64,000 nucleotides of DNA from Lepisosteus oculatus (Eukaryota; Chordata; Actinopteri; Semionotiformes; Lepisosteidae). The notes under the pieces were generated by a model, which was not told the DNA's origin, did not search any database, and saw only the letters and a list, made by a program, of their open reading frames with translations. The DNA lies in NCBI RefSeq assembly GCF_040954835.1, contig NC_090703.1, positions 23,697,444 to 23,761,443 of the forward strand, read 5' to 3'. Positions 36,532-51,600 of this stretch are shown in pieces (the stretch's first letter is position 1; the number at the start of each line of letters is the position of its first letter). Both the position numbers and the translations under genes were made by a program.

Positions 36532-36545
36532 AGTACCATGACAAC
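36515..36545 (+). promoter_or_regulatory. TEDC1 promoter: ETS-type site and RFX X-box-like site
   Basis: cggaag at 36515-36520 fits an ETS core. agtaccatgacaac at 36532-36545 matches the X-box consensus RYYNYYATRRNRAC at 13 of 14 positions. It ends about 100 bp before the start codon. X-boxes mark genes for cilia and centrioles. Binding is inferred from sequence only. Confidence 0.55.
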
Positions 36546-36646
36546 GGTGCGTGATCGTTGTGCTACCGGGAAAATTAAACTCTCTTTTAACAACTGAGAA
36601 GTTTTGGTGATTATAAATTTATTGGTAGATGTTGCAATAAACGAAC

Positions 36647-39600
36647 ATGCAACGCGAACGAAACGTGAATATGAAGGAGGTGATAGGATCGCTTTGCTAC
36701 CTGCTGTCCAGACTGGGAGTCGACTCTGTTCCCAGCCCGGAGGCCTTCAGACGGGCCAAATTCGGCAAGGCGGACGGGGTAAGAGATCGTACCCGTATTG
36801 TACAGTTTCACTGCAGCTATATTATATTATCAAATCCTAGCACAGGGTGTAAAGGCAGTTTTTCCTGCCTTTACACCCAAGAGTAGTGTAGCTACAGTAT
36901 ATTTAAACAGGATAGAGGCAGATACTGCTAATAATCCTTCTATAATGACCTTAACCTGCTTAAAAGGGGGAAAAAGCTCTTGTTCACCATTCTTATGACC
37001 CTAATTGAGCCATAATCTCAATTTAATGCTGGTATTGTACTTCAGCATTTACCTTTTTCTACATCAGGGTGTTAACTTCTGTTCGACAGAGTCAGGAAGT
37101 ATTAGAGAAAACATGATGATGGTCTATCCTGGACAGCCTGTTCTGAGCTTTTCTTGTGTTCTTATGTTGCTGGAAGTCTTATAAGTCTCATTAAATAAGA
37201 CATGTCTGGTAGAATTGACCAATAAAGCCCAATAGCGGAGTCAGCTGAATTATTGAAATCTTGGTTAGAACTAAAACCCACTGTACTGTAGCTCTTTAGT
37301 CCCAGAATGCACCTAACCAATTCCAGGGCAGATTCAGTGTCCAGCTGAGCCTTTTAAAGCCTTGCACTGCAATAGATTGGAAGGCCCAGTGTTTGACTAC
37401 CCTTGGTTTCCACCCTCAAATAATTTGTTTTACTTATTACAGTAGAACTCTATGTAAAGTAAACCAGGTTAGAACACAGAACAACAGAATTGCAATTTTC
37501 TTCACAACTTGCATAATGTTGTGTGATGGTACATGTGGAGCTTTTCTATTAGCCTAAAAATGTATCTCATTTATATTATATTTACTGTATCAATTTTCTT
37601 GTTCTCTTTCAGACTGTTGAGTTTTGGAGGTTTTTGCACAGCTTGTTGGAAAGAGAAGTCAGTTTGGGATGTGATTGCACTGCCTTGCAAGAATCTCATA
37701 TAGGTAAGTTCTGAATCTGACGGGGAAAAAAAGCAGATGCAAAACAGGACAAAAAAAAAAGATGGCTTCCCTAATCTCCCTGTTTGAGAAGGCATTAAGC
37801 CTTTGTGGTTCAGTAGCTGGTGATTGTTGATTAGAGTCTTTGGGTGCAAAGAGGATTTGGCTAGATGGAGACAGATTAGAGATTGGGATCACAGGACAAT
37901 GATTGACCTTCACCCTTCCTTGCATGGGCGCAGGAGTGAGCTGAAACAGTGAATAATAAAGAGTTGTTTTCCTCCTGCACTTCCCATAAAGCAGCTGCTG
38001 AATTTTCTAGCCATGAGAAGACAGATAGGCCTATATGCTGTTACAGATTGCTTTTTGAAAATGTTTGGCTGTGGGCTCTGGAATATTAGTAAAATTCCTT
38101 ACCAAACAGAATCTGGAAAGGAGAAGGATAAATTGTGAATGGTTGTTTGAGTGCTGAAAGGACACACACTACTCTGTGTTGTCATTTGTGTGCAAAACAG
38201 TACAGTTGTGTGCACAATTGTGGGCATTCCTGGTCCGATTGTACAGTATGTTGCAGTAAATCTCTAAGTGAAAAGAAGTTGACAGAACCTCTGCATGGTA
38301 CAAACTTAAACATGCTATCTTTATGCAAATTTGAATGCTATTTATTAACATTCTTATAGATAAAAATAACCAAACAGTGAATATGACACATGCAAAAGTT
38401 TGGGCACCCTGTTAGTCAGTACCTAGTAATAGTTCCTCTAGATAACAACCAAATGTTATCTGTAGCTCGTCCTTGCAGAACTCTTTGAGCTCAGAAATAT
38501 ATTTAAATCTACTTGGATGCTCTGCATGTTTGAAATCACAGATTTTCAAATAATATTTAGTCCCAAGTTTTGGGACTGTGAAGGCCATTCCAAAACCTTA
38601 ATTTTTCCTGTAAGTACTTCGTGGTTGATTTTGAGGTATCTTTGTGACATATCCAACATCTTTCCAGTTTCAATTTTTTCCACTGATTCTGGGACATTAC
38701 CTTCTAGGATTTGTTGATATTTGCTTGAATCCATTCTACCTTCCACCCACACAACATTTCCTGTGCCACTGGCTGCCATACAAGCCCAAAGCATAATAGA
38801 TCCACCCCCATGCTTAATGGTTGGCAGGGTGCTCTTTCCTTCAAATGCTTCACCCATTTTTTTCCAACTATATCTTCTGTGGTTGTTGCCTAAATGTTAC
38901 ATTTTTTCAGCAGTATACGGCACTTTGTTTCAAAAAGTTTCCAGCTTATCAAGGCTTTGTTTTGCAGAGTTTAGACGTTGACTTTTGTGATGAATTCGTA
39001 GGAGAGATTTTTCTGGGTCTCCAGATCTTGCCTTGACTTCAACAACTCCTTTTTTTTAAATCATTTATAAATGATGTTTCTGATATTTCCATTTTGTAAT
39101 TTGTTTGTAAAGTGTTTAGAGACCTGTTTATATGTTATATTCTTTTGTAGGAGTGAATTATATTTGTTTTCAAGTCTCTCAAGAGCCCATGGTTATTGAA
39201 AGTAGGCAGAACAACTATCACAACCTGAGAGTTTAGGAGAGTCAGAGTAATTGTTCAACCCTGGAATTGTCTTCATCTCACTTAATTTAAGGCTTAACCA
39301 GATATGCCCAAACCTTTGCATGCAAGTGTAACTCTTAGGAAGGTGGTAAGAGCAGAGAATATTGCTCTTCGCTGTAGAGTGAACTGTACAACAGGGCAGT
39401 GTATATTTAATGGGTAGAATAGTATAAGAAATCTAGGTAACTTGACTGAAATTGTTGTGGGAGTTTTTGCTAAAGTTTTGATTTTAAACACTATACACAA
39501 ATTTTCCAATCTGTCTTTGCCAGCAGGCTAAGCCAAGGGTAGTCAAATGCTGGGCTTTCCAATCTGTTCCAGTGCACAGCTTGCAGACAGCTTAACAGAC

Positions 39601-42600
39601 ACCTTTAATGAACAGCTCTTGCTATGTATAGACAGGTTATTACACTGAGAGAAACCAACCTAATTATCCAAGCATGAATAGTTTATATCTTTCAGCCTAT
39701 TGATGATGGACATGCATATAAGCAAAAAACAGCTTGCATCTATACTGAGATCTGCTGCAATATATCCTAGCCTTTCATGTGTTTCTTGGACCATGGAAAT
39801 CTGTTGTATCTTAGTTTTCCTGAAGAGTATAAACTCCTCAGTAGGCTCTCTAAAAAAGTAATAGGTAAATAAAATGTACTGCACTTTTTTAAAAGTCCCG
39901 AAAGGAATGAAAAGATTCATCTTTTTTTAAAGTTTTAGATAAAGTTGCATTAAGCCTAAGTTTTAGTTATTTGTAGACACTCTATTGATATATAAAACCA
40001 CAAAAAGTCAATCATTTCTTATATTTGTTTAATCTGTTGGTTACCTTTTAAAAATAATTACACAAACAATGCATTAAAGCGATCAATCATTATCAGACAG
40101 TGCTAGGTTTTTATTTAGCCTTTAGTTACTTTAATTTTGTGTTCTCTTTCCAGAGAGGCAGGTCAGTGTTGTGCAGTCAGCACTGTGGCACTGTGGCTAC
40201 GGTGCATTGGAGTTCTATCAGCTGCCCACTGATGGCTCTCAAGGAAGCAGAGAACTGCTGCTGGCATTTTCCTGGCTCCTGTCCAGGGCTGGCCTGTTGG
40301 AACACCTGCTGGAGAAGTCCTGCCTCAGGCTGGAGGACATTACGCCCCCCTCTGTGGTAAGAGTGCTAGCAGTATGTCACACTGGAATTGGAGTGTGTGT
40401 TGTTGTACAATAATAAGAGCTATACATAGCTGTATTTTGATCTTACAGTACACTGGCTCTCTAAAAATAAACTGAATACCAGGTGGTGAAATACATTACT
40501 CAACCTAAATAATTCAGCATACATTGTAATGGTGGTAAAGCTGTTTCAGATCCATATGACTTCATCAGAGAAGCCAACATACAGGGATAGCCTTCTCAGC
40601 AATGGCAGTTTTATTAATTATACCCATTGCTGACCATGCAGTGTTGCTACACTGATGGAATGAGCAATTGAATTAAATAATGAGATATCTTGTCCTATTA
40701 AAAATGAGTGTCTAGATGAAAACTGAAGAATTATAGCTAAAGAATTCTATATCCCATTTGTCTTGAAGATGCTCAATTAAAGCTAGCCAGGAAAGCTGTC
40801 CACAGCTGATGTTTGTACATATTTGTGTTTTGCTGTATTGGGTGTTGTGTGAGCATAACCTGCTAATATCTGAAGAACAGTTGTGCAATCCTATTAAATG
40901 TAATACTACTACTACTAATTCCTTACACTTACAGTGGACGTGGATGATGCGACGGCAGCCATAGTATGCCAGTATGCTCAGCACACATAGCTATTAGTGG
41001 GCAGAAGAACAGTGATGAATCATCATAGATGTGGATTGTTAGGAGGTCATGATTGGTAAAGAACAGGGGGAAATTAGGGGTTAGAGATTGGGGTTACCCC
41101 TAATCTTTTTGAAAAACAGCTTGGTTTTTAATGCATCATAGGCTGGTACCTTTTTTAGAGTATAGTGTCTCCATCAGTATACTGGGGCATTAGGACACAC
41201 ACAGATCGCAGGTTAAGCATCCCCTGCTGGTCCCACTAACACCTCTTCCAGCAGCAACTTTAGCTTGACCAGGAGGTCTCTCATCCAGGTACTGGCCAGG
41301 CTTGCATCTGCTTAAGTTCAGTGGGAGTTGCACTTGTAAGTGAGACATGTCAATGAGTCAGGCTTTTCCAGTTATAAATAATTTAAACTGACTGGTGATA
41401 ATGGGATGTTCCACCACTCATTCTGCATCAGTTTGTTAGTGCAGTAGCACTTACTACACAAATAACAATAATCACCACAGTAATCCAAGTAATAATAGAC
41501 ATCTAATAATCTTTTTCTACATCACCTTTCAATGTACTATACGTAAAATAACAAAAAGTAACGAAAGAGACAGGTGTGACTCACAAGATGTAATATGGGA
41601 CATCATTCCACAGTCTTGGAGCAACAGTACAGAAAGTATGATTTCCCAGTGTTTGGAGCCCCATATTAAGAATTGAGGGTCAACAAAGCACAAAACATGT
41701 ATAGGGTGTTCAAAATGTTCAAGCGCTAAAGGTCAACAGCAGTATTGTGAATCTCAAACTGAAATCCTTATGGACTTGCTTTTGGATGTTGTGCCCTTGT
41801 CTGGAAATTCAGCTCATAGTGAAATGCCTAGAACCCCATTCCATTGCCTTCTAGTCCAATGGTGGTAGCTTGATGGACATTCTAATAATACATGTTATAC
41901 ATTCTATATAAATTATCTGCTGTGATTTCTTTGTGTTCCAGAAAGAGACAAAAATAGCTCCAATTAAAAAAACTCTAGAATTGTAGCTTTGGAATTCTTT
42001 GTTTTTAACTTTTTCTCTTATTTGAATGCAGAAGTATGTTCTCCTCCTGGAGTAGAATCTTCCTGGACCTGTTTGAACTGCTCATGTGCTTCACTGCTTC
42101 TGAATGTTTGTATAGATAATGAATACTCACAATTAAAATAATCGCATTGGCACAGTACATTGATTCAAACAATAGTGAAATCATCACCACATCAGCTAAA
42201 GCAATTAATGAGCACTTCCCACAAAATGGTGAAAACCATAGATGCAGATAATTACATGTAAATAGGCAGTGTGTGGGTCGTCCTTTATTTTTATCCTTTC
42301 CCCTTGTTGGTGTTCAATCCAGAATGTCTTTGTGACAGGCTGAGCGAATAAGGACTTCTGAGTTATGTTTTGGTATCCAGTATTAAAAAAGAAGAGGAAC
42401 AGAGAACCTGGCTCAGTTTGATATCTATTGCTAGTTCTGGCTTGGTTTGCAATCCCTCCTACTTGGAATGCTGGCAGCAGTCCTGCTCCTCAGAACCCTA
42501 CTGCAGATAAAACACTGTTTAAACAGGCCGTGGCACAGCTGTGGCTGGTCCAGGGCCTTTAATTACCCACAGCTGTGGCCCCTCCAGAAAGCTGTGGTGC

Positions 42601-45600
42601 TGACAGCCTGTCTAAATGTCACAATTCTGTTTGTCGCACCATAGAAGAATATCTTTAATTTCCCGCTTTTCCATGTGGACATACATTTCATATGAGTGTA
42701 ACATTGAATTGAATGGTTGTCTGAAACATCAGGACAAACTGGTTGGGCACTGTATGACACTGTTAAAAATATGTTAATCAATAATTCCTAAATTATTCAT
42801 ATTTTATTTAGCAAAGAAATGAGCTTTATGAGGCCTGTCTTAAAAATATTTTAATACAATTCTATTGGAAGTGGTAGCTAAAAAATAAGAGATAGTTTTT
42901 ATTGATTGTTAAACTGTATTGGCATTAGAACTTTTAATTTTTTTTTGGAGAGAAGTATTCATTGACACTTAAAGTTTTTTTTTAACTTTGATAGATAGAT
43001 ACTTTATTGATCCCGTGAGGGAAATTGCAGTGCAACAGCAGCTTTACACAGACAACATAGCCACAGTGTAACGAATGATACAATAATAATAATAGTAATA
43101 ATAATTATATAACAATTATAATAATACATATAAATATAAATGTATTGCATAGGTCCCTGGCATATATTGCACAACAAACAGTTGTGAACGTGAAAAGAAA
43201 GAGAGCAGATGTAGCAGTAGATGTGTTTAGTCCAGAAACAGGTCACTGTCAATGTTGCCTCTGCTCAGACGCAAGGTGGATGCGTTGTACAGTCTTATGG
43301 CAGAAGGCAAGAATGACCTCCTGTAGCGCTCCCTGTTGCACTGTGGATGAATCAGTCTATTGCTGAACGTGCTCTTCATTTCTACAAACCTGTCATAGAG
43401 GGGATGGGAGATGTTGTCCATGATGGCCTCTAGTTTGGACACCATTCTCCTCTCAGACACTATCTCCAAGGGGTCCAGGTCAGACTCAATGACAGGGCTT
43501 GCTCTCCTGATGAGCTTGTTCAGCCTTTTTGAATCCACTGCTCTAATCCCAGGGCCCCAGCATACCACCGTAGAAAATGGCGCTCGCTGCCACCAACTGA
43601 TAGAACATATGAAGTATCTTACTACATACATTGAAGGACCTGAGCCTCCTCAAGAAGTAAAGTCGGCTCTATCCCTTCTTATAGATGGCCTCGATGTTCT
43701 TAGACCATTTCAGTCTGTCGTCGATGTGGATTCCCAGGTACTTGTACGAGTCCACCATCTCCACGCCACTCCCATGGATGTAGACAGGAGTAGGTTTGAC
43801 CTTTTTCCTCCTGAGATCAAATCAGTATGGAAATCCAAGCTAGCCTAAGTTGGTTCATCAGGCAAATCCTAACTTAAATTGTGTATTTAGCATTTTTCAT
43901 GGACAATATAGTAAGAATGAATAACGAACATGTGTAATAATATTCTAACATGAGTACGACATTACCTCTTATGAACTAAAAATAAAATCCATAAAAATAC
44001 AAACCATAACAGGAATGCTTTAACAGAATTATTAAGGAAAAAATAAGATTTATGGTAAGTACTAAGCCTGTACTATAAATATACGATTACACTAATTACT
44101 ATTATGATACTATATATTACATTAATGTATTATTATATTAGTATTATTGTAACATGAAAAATGTTTTATTAGAATTTAGTATTAATCAAACTAAGTTTAA
44201 ATAATGTAAATTGCTACAGTAATTGGAGTGCAATGTTCAATCCCTTTTAAAATAGAATTTAGTTAATCTGCCATTTTGATCTGTTTTTCAAAGGATCGTA
44301 TGCACTCTTGCCTGTGCTGAAAGTGTCTTTTAGTATTATTTTAGCTGTGTTAATCTGTCTTCCTTCTCTGCTACGCAGCTATTCGACTGCTGAAAAAGAA
44401 ATTATTAGAGCAGATGTTTCGCTTCAGCTTTATTTCATTTTCTCCAGTTAACAATGAACCTGAACAAATCTGTCACTCGGTGACAACTGAAAGCAATGTT
44501 GTGTTTAACTGTTTACTTTTTACTTTTTGTATGCTTTTAGGTAAATTGCTTATTTAAATTGAGCACAAATCTAAAGTTCTTTAATCATAGGGTTGCAAAT
44601 TCTTTAATAATGGCATTTGTTAGTTCACAGAATTTTAAACCTTAATGTTGTACACAAGGCATGAATGATTAAAACATAATTCGCTGAAATATTTAAGGAG
44701 TTTTGAGTATAGGAATTCTCTTTGCGATGCAGTTGTATTTACCATTAAGGGTAAAATCTGAAGGATTTAAGAAGTGACATTTCAAGGACAGCCTGGTGTT
44801 TATAGTGCAAGTGTTCATCACTAGCCAATAACTATGGTTGGATTTCTGTAAAACTAATATGTCATTCTCAAATGACTAAACAGCAGGATTTGTGATCTCA
44901 GGAGCCTGAAGTCTGTTTCTGCTGGTGCAATTCATGCATGTTAATTTTGTGCTAGCAGAACTCTTATCTTTTGACACAAAGGTTTCTCACATCTTCTCCT
45001 CAGACACCTACAGAATTCTATTGAGAGAGATAAAAACTGCTTAATGAATGACACATAAGAGAACTGTCAGCCTGAGCAATTGGGATATGTTCATATACTT
45101 ACATGCCCAAGATGTCAAGCTGGTTCCCAGTTGGTATGAACATTTAGAGCTCCCCAAATCAGGGTCCCCAAAGCACTTGTGGAGGGGTGGGGAGAATTTA
45201 GTTTAAATTGAGCTAATGTAACCCTATTCCCCCAGGTCTTGTGCTATTTAATCAAACAATTGTATAAAGAGTAAAGACATCTGGTGCCGATTGGTCTGCA
45301 TTTTCATTCTGGTTGTTTTCATACAAGGTTGAACTGCTCTCGCCGTGGGTCTGGGGTATTTTTTGTAGATTTTAGTGCCCTGTGTTATCTTTTGGTCAGA
45401 AAGAAAATTATCAAAAAGAAGATAATTGAAAGCCATACAGTTTAAAAACAAAATGGACATGGTAAGAAGTAGTTTGTATATTTACGCCAGTAGGTGTCAG
45501 CATAACTCTGACCTAGTTGAGAAAAGTTGTCTTCAGCTTCTTTCAGTTAATAAATTATATGAGGTGTTTCTTATGCTGCAAGATTCCACCTTCTGTCTCT

Positions 45601-48600
45601 CAGTCACTGTCACTGATTGCTCAGTGCTGGGATTGAGTCATTTGAGGGCTGAGTCATTTTTAGTGGCTGTGCTGTAAAAGTTCACATGATAAGACTTGTA
45701 GCTAGTCATCCAGCTTCCTGGAATTGTATTTTTGAGCCTATTTTTACTTTTAGAAATACACTGGATATAATATAGCAAATTGGTCAAAAGGCTTTTGTTT
45801 TTTTATGACATCTGAAAAATTTTATAATGTTTAAATATATTTATAAACTTTTTTTTACATGTAGGGGAATGTATTATTACATTATAACATTACAATCAAT
45901 ACATTCATATACATTAACAAGTTTTTTTTTTTAATTCATAGCCCCTCATTTGTTTAGGCAATTCACACAGGAGGGTTGAAAGTGACACATACTTGCCTCA
46001 CACATGATTTATTGTGCAACTCAGGCCCTGCGAGCACACAGCAAGCCACTCAGGTCACTGGTCCATGGCTAGCCCAGGATGTCCTGGCTAAGTATGAACA
46101 CAGAAGCGCCCTGGGATTCAGTGTGTTCATTGCCAATTCAGTGTGTTCTGACACTTGGTCTGATTGTACCTGGCTAACAACCAGTCCAGATTCAAAGAGA
46201 CAGCCTCTTAACTGTAAGAGCTATCCTTCGCTCTAAGCAGAACCTGGATTGACCATGTAGTCATCTCCAATATACTGTACATATCTTAAGTGCATTAGTC
46301 ACCCCTTACAAGTGTGTTATACCCGTGGGCTTGTAATTGACTGACATAGAGAAAAGCTTGCACTGCCTCCTGTCTTCCCTGAGAAAAAATATTATTATTA
46401 CTGCTTGGAAAGAAGCTGTACCACATGGACTGCAGTAAAAGTCTTCTTAGAGGCTGTAGTTCTGAATTTTGCTAACTACACGTGCACCCAATATTTGAAT
46501 ATGAATTTGAGGTAAACATGTGAAAAAATCTTTCTTTGAGTTAGCCCCCTTAATGATTATTTGCTTTATGCCTAGTGATAAGTAGACCCTTGCATTCTCT
46601 TATTTATTCTTCTCTTTATTTTGGGACTATAGGAAATGTAATGTTTGAGTAAGGATAATCTTTTCTGGTGATCCTTTTGTCATGTAAAAGGCTTTGTCTT
46701 CATTGTCAGACAACACTATGGTAGAGTTGTAATGTGCTGCTACCTTTTTGTGACATTTGGATTTCGGTTCATTATTTCATATTCATGTACTGTAGGTCCC
46801 ACAATAGTGACTCGGTGAATAAGAAGTGGAATTGACCATTTCAAGATTGGTGGGCATTATTTTTACATTATTAACCAAACATTACTTAAACAAGTGCAGT
46901 TTAAGTTAGTGTGAACATACACATGCACATGCTAATAGTTATGGATAGTTACTGTATGTGCTCCTATAATTGCCAAAAAAGAAAAATGTGTCCTTATATT
47001 ATGTTTAGTGCACATCCCTACTGATGTTTAAATTCAGATTCGTCAATTAAGCTGTGAAAAAGACCCAGCTCTTCCTTAAGTCATGTTCCTTAATTTTGTC
47101 TTGCAAAATTAACATTGTAATCTATTTGACTTGCTGTAGACATCACATAACACACTAACATGTAGGTAAAGGTAAAACAGTTGTCTTTCTGTACTCTGTG
47201 GTAAGCCTACATTTAATGTGATTAAACATTTTCAATTTTTTATTCCTCTGACAGAAGTACGTTATGCCTCAGATTTCTGTTAATATAGAAAAGGAATTTG
47301 AACAGCACAGTTTTCTGACATTTTTGACGACCAAGCCTTAATATATTCAGCTCCTTTTATTTTGGCTGTTTAGCACGATTCATACATTCCCCTACATTTA
47401 AGTAAATAATCTCCACTGTTGATGTAGTGGTTGTCATTCATGATTAAAACTGAGGTGTATTAAATGCTAGGAAATATGCAGCCCTTAATAACAGGGTGTT
47501 ACAGCGTTATCAGCTTTTACAGTGCAATGAAATACTTTCACTTATCTTCAGCAAAATGCCAGTGAAGATGCCTGTTACTTTGGAAAGACTGAACACATAT
47601 TTTTGTAAAGAAAAATAAGTACAGATAGTGTTTTATAATACCATGCAAATTATTTGTGAATCTGAGAAGATGTCTTGTATTAATATCAAGGTAAAAGGAA
47701 ATAGAATTATGAAGACATGTGCTTATAAATTCACCTGCATTTACTATACTGTCTAAATAAAATAAAATCTCTGCAGTGTTTTAATAAAAACATCTTTCAG
47801 TTCTTAATAAAATTGGTTACATTATTTTGTGCCAGTCTAAGTCTTATACTTCTACGAATGGTTAAGAACTGGTTAAGAAAATGTATGACCTAAAGGTATT
47901 CATTATCAGATTTACTTTTTCATTCTAGAGATCACTTGCTGTGGTATTGATGGTTGGGGGTTACATATTTTGGGTAGTGGAGTCTTCTGCAGGCTCTTCT
48001 GTATGGACGTTTGGACCAGAACACTTTGAAGGTCTTTAGGAGTTGATGACTTGTTTCCTTCTGTCATTTCCAATCTTGAGCCCAGAGATCCTGATGCAAC
48101 TATCTTATCAAGAACAGGCCTATACCCTTACACCCGAAGAAGGCTCCACAGCTGAAATGTTGTATTTTCTTTATTTCGTTTTCAGCATGGTATAAACCTA
48201 TTGCTTGCTCCTAAGATTAAGTCAGTACAATTAAAGGAATATAAAAAGGCATTTCCAATTTCAAAGGTTTTTAGTATTTGTATACTAAAAGTACCTTTTA
48301 AGTATTGGTTGGTGTTACTGTTCATCACTAAAAAAGTGATCAATTTTTTATATTGAAGCAAAGTCAATTACTCGAGTGAATTTGTCACTATTAAGCTCTG
48401 ACAGATATGTTAAACACTCTTAATTCAGTTAATCCAACTGAAGAACCGCTGCATGAATATGAAGTGAAATTGTATTGATTTTTTTAGGCCACATTTATGA
48501 TGGTTTATACACTACTGAAAATTGCCACCCTTTCTATATGTAGAAAAAATAGGTCTGTAAAACGTACAGAAAAAATATATTTTCTAACGTAATCATTGTT

Positions 48601-51600
48601 TACTTAATTCACAGTAGATATTTTGTGCTGCAGTACATAATATTAAGTAAGTTCTGTTTTTACTACAGTTTAACAGTTTAAGATATTGCTGGGTTAAAAA
48701 TGTATTTTTGTTTAACTTTTAGTTCTACTGTGCACATTAGAGTGACTGGATTATGCATTTTCTACTGTGTTAAAAACATAATTAGTAAGGCAAAAATATG
48801 AGCAGGCCATTTTGATTATTATTTTAGTAGCTAAATGAATATAAAGTTCTTTTCAGTAGCTACTTCAAGGAGTTCAGAGTTTGGGACCACCTGTTCCAGA
48901 TGACCAATGATATGCATAAAAAAGTGTTTTATGTTCTGTCCATCCATTTCCCAAGTACAATGTCCAATTTAGGGTCACGGGAGGGCCAAAGCCTTTCCTG
49001 CAAACAGTGTCCCACCTTAAATGGGACACTACTCCATCACCGCACAGACAACAGACACAAACATGCATACACTCACACCTACAGTAGGGTGAATTTTCCC
49101 AGAAGCCAGTTAACCTTCCAGCATGTCTTTGGAATGTGGGAGGAAACTGGAGCATCTGGAGGAAACCCACGTGAACATGGGGAGAACATACAAACTCCAC
49201 ACAGATAGTACCTCAGGTCCCAAACGGAACCCAGGGCCCTGGAGCTGTGAGGTAGCAATGTTAACCACAGCTTCACCGTGCCACCCATGTTTCATACTCT
49301 TTGTCATAAATATTTTAGTTTACCCTTGTGACCCTGCATACGTGTTAAAATATTTAGTTTGAAGGGTCAGCTCAGTAAATGGTGGTCATAGCTTTAGGAT
49401 TTTCTATTCTTTGGTCAAATCTACTTTGAATCACTTTTGCTACTGACTGAATGTATTCTTACTTAAATATTCATCTTAAGTCTTGCTCTTCTGCGAGCTC
49501 AATGTACTGTTAAGCTAGGAAATTCTTTTTGTGGTAAACTTAAAAACAAACAATATTTTAAACTTGTCAAACTTGCTCAATCTAAAATATAAAGCTTCAG
49601 TGTAATCTCCCTTGATTTCATTTCCACATTGTGCCATATGTAGAAACATGCTTTCTGCAACTCATGTGATATGTATATGTTCCTTGTGCGGATCACATTG
49701 TACAAGATAATGTTAAAATGAATTTGACAGTTGTCAGTCCTTCGTTTCATGTAAGTTTTTTTTATACCAGCCCATATTGGTTTGTTACATCATACACAGA
49801 TATAACTACTTTTCTACAACTTGTTTCCTAGCTATAAAGGATTCTTAATCATGGATATTGGTCAGAAAGAACTAAGGGTCTAAAATGGATCATTGCAGTA
49901 TACACAAGGTTATGTTGGACTCAATAGAGATTATGTCCCTTGTTCTTTCTTATTGGTTAACTAGTTTTCAGTGTAAGTACTTTGGTATTTTATAGTTTTT
50001 AGTTTGAAAATTACATAGAAATACTGAGGGGCAAAGGAATAAATTGATGAAAGAGTACTGGATCCAATGGCATTTCTGCTTTTTAATGCCTCTCAGTATA
50101 CTTGCATATTCGTGCATATTCTTGAACATGCATATTATAAAGAAAACAAATGGTATTTGACTCCTCCAAAGGAGGAAATGGATTTTGACATGCATGTCAG
50201 ACAAGTTACTCTTGCTTAAAGGGGAAGGTCACAGTTATTTATTTACTAACAAATCCTTGTTTAACAACAAGTGACACACATCACACATCAGCGACTACAT
50301 TCTCTGGTTTGGTAGTCTGTAGATCTGAGTGTTATTAGCAAAGTGTGTTTCAGTCCTGCACTTAATATGAAAGCCACTCTGGACAGTGATAAAAAAGATT
50401 TTGAATAACATCCAATTTTTTAATCTCTCCTAGCTTGATGGAAACATTATAATGAGGGCAAGGTTGAAATGTCTATTTGAAAAGAATTTCTATTAAAAAT
50501 TGAAGAATGGTTGCCAATTCTGCAATGTCCTGTTTACACCTTATTGTACCTCTGTTTCAGCTCCCTCTGTCTGTGTGTGCTGATGGAGACCTGCCTGTGT
50601 CTGCAGAGGTTGCCGAAGGGCTGGAGAGCAGTGTCAGGCACCTGCAGTGGCAGCAAGGTAGACTGAGGCTCCATTGGAAGACTGTCCAGGCTTCACGAGA
50701 GGAGAGAGCCATACTGCTGCACAAGGCAAGTATACACACAGGAAAGTTTTCTTCAAACCTTAAGTCGTTTCAACCTCAACCCCTGGGCAGAGCTTCCCAT
50801 CTGGTTAGAAATTTGCCAGTAGAGTGTGTTCTGCTGTAACACTAAAAACACATTCCTGAAGATCTTTGCATTATGGAAAGGTTGTCTTATAATAACCAGT
50901 GATTCAGTTATAATTAAGGGTTTGTGGGAAGATGTCTGGAAAACACCATTTTGCTTCATTTAAAAAAATAATAATTTTGAACATTGCTTTTGTGTTATTT
51001 TATCAAAACTGGTTTAGTATGTTTTTGTTTGTTATATTATCATTTGTTAATTGAATTCAACCCTGAGAAAAGCACAGTATACTTTGTCACTATGCAGTAT
51101 TAAATGTAGTGAAGGAGGTGTTGTAGGCACAGAGATATTGAGGATGGTTTTACATTTTCTACAACCTTAAAAGTTTTTAAATAATCTGAATAAATATTTA
51201 GGAAATGTAATTTTACATTATTTCCCCACTGTGGGAACGCAACTGTTTTTTGCTAACTAGATTCCACATACTCAACCAGAACTATAACCCCTTCATACTT
51301 GTGTTGTAAAAAATAGTCATAGTAATAAATTAAATGCCTTATATCTGATTTGCACTGTGAGAACAGTAAAAGCAGAACTGACTGGCCATAATAGAAAAAT
51401 CACTGAAATGAAGATATATATCAATATAAGAATTTACTGTAACTAAACTTGTTTTTTTTGGAGCAAAAAAAAATGTATTGGCCATGTAATTGACTTGGTT
51501 TGCGATGATCAGGTAGACATTACTGTGGTGTGCTAGATAAATACTTTAGCCTGGATATTGCAGGCTTTATAAAGTCCAAGTTTTGCTGCTTGCTAACTTT

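Noticed and set aside
43411..43848. 145-codon + strand frame
   Set aside because: It is the antisense of a LINE RT C-terminus on the minus strand, and has no features of its own.
48900..49362. Overlapping frames of 65-108 codons on both strands
   Set aside because: They all lie in a tRNA-derived SINE; similar frames occur in its other copies.
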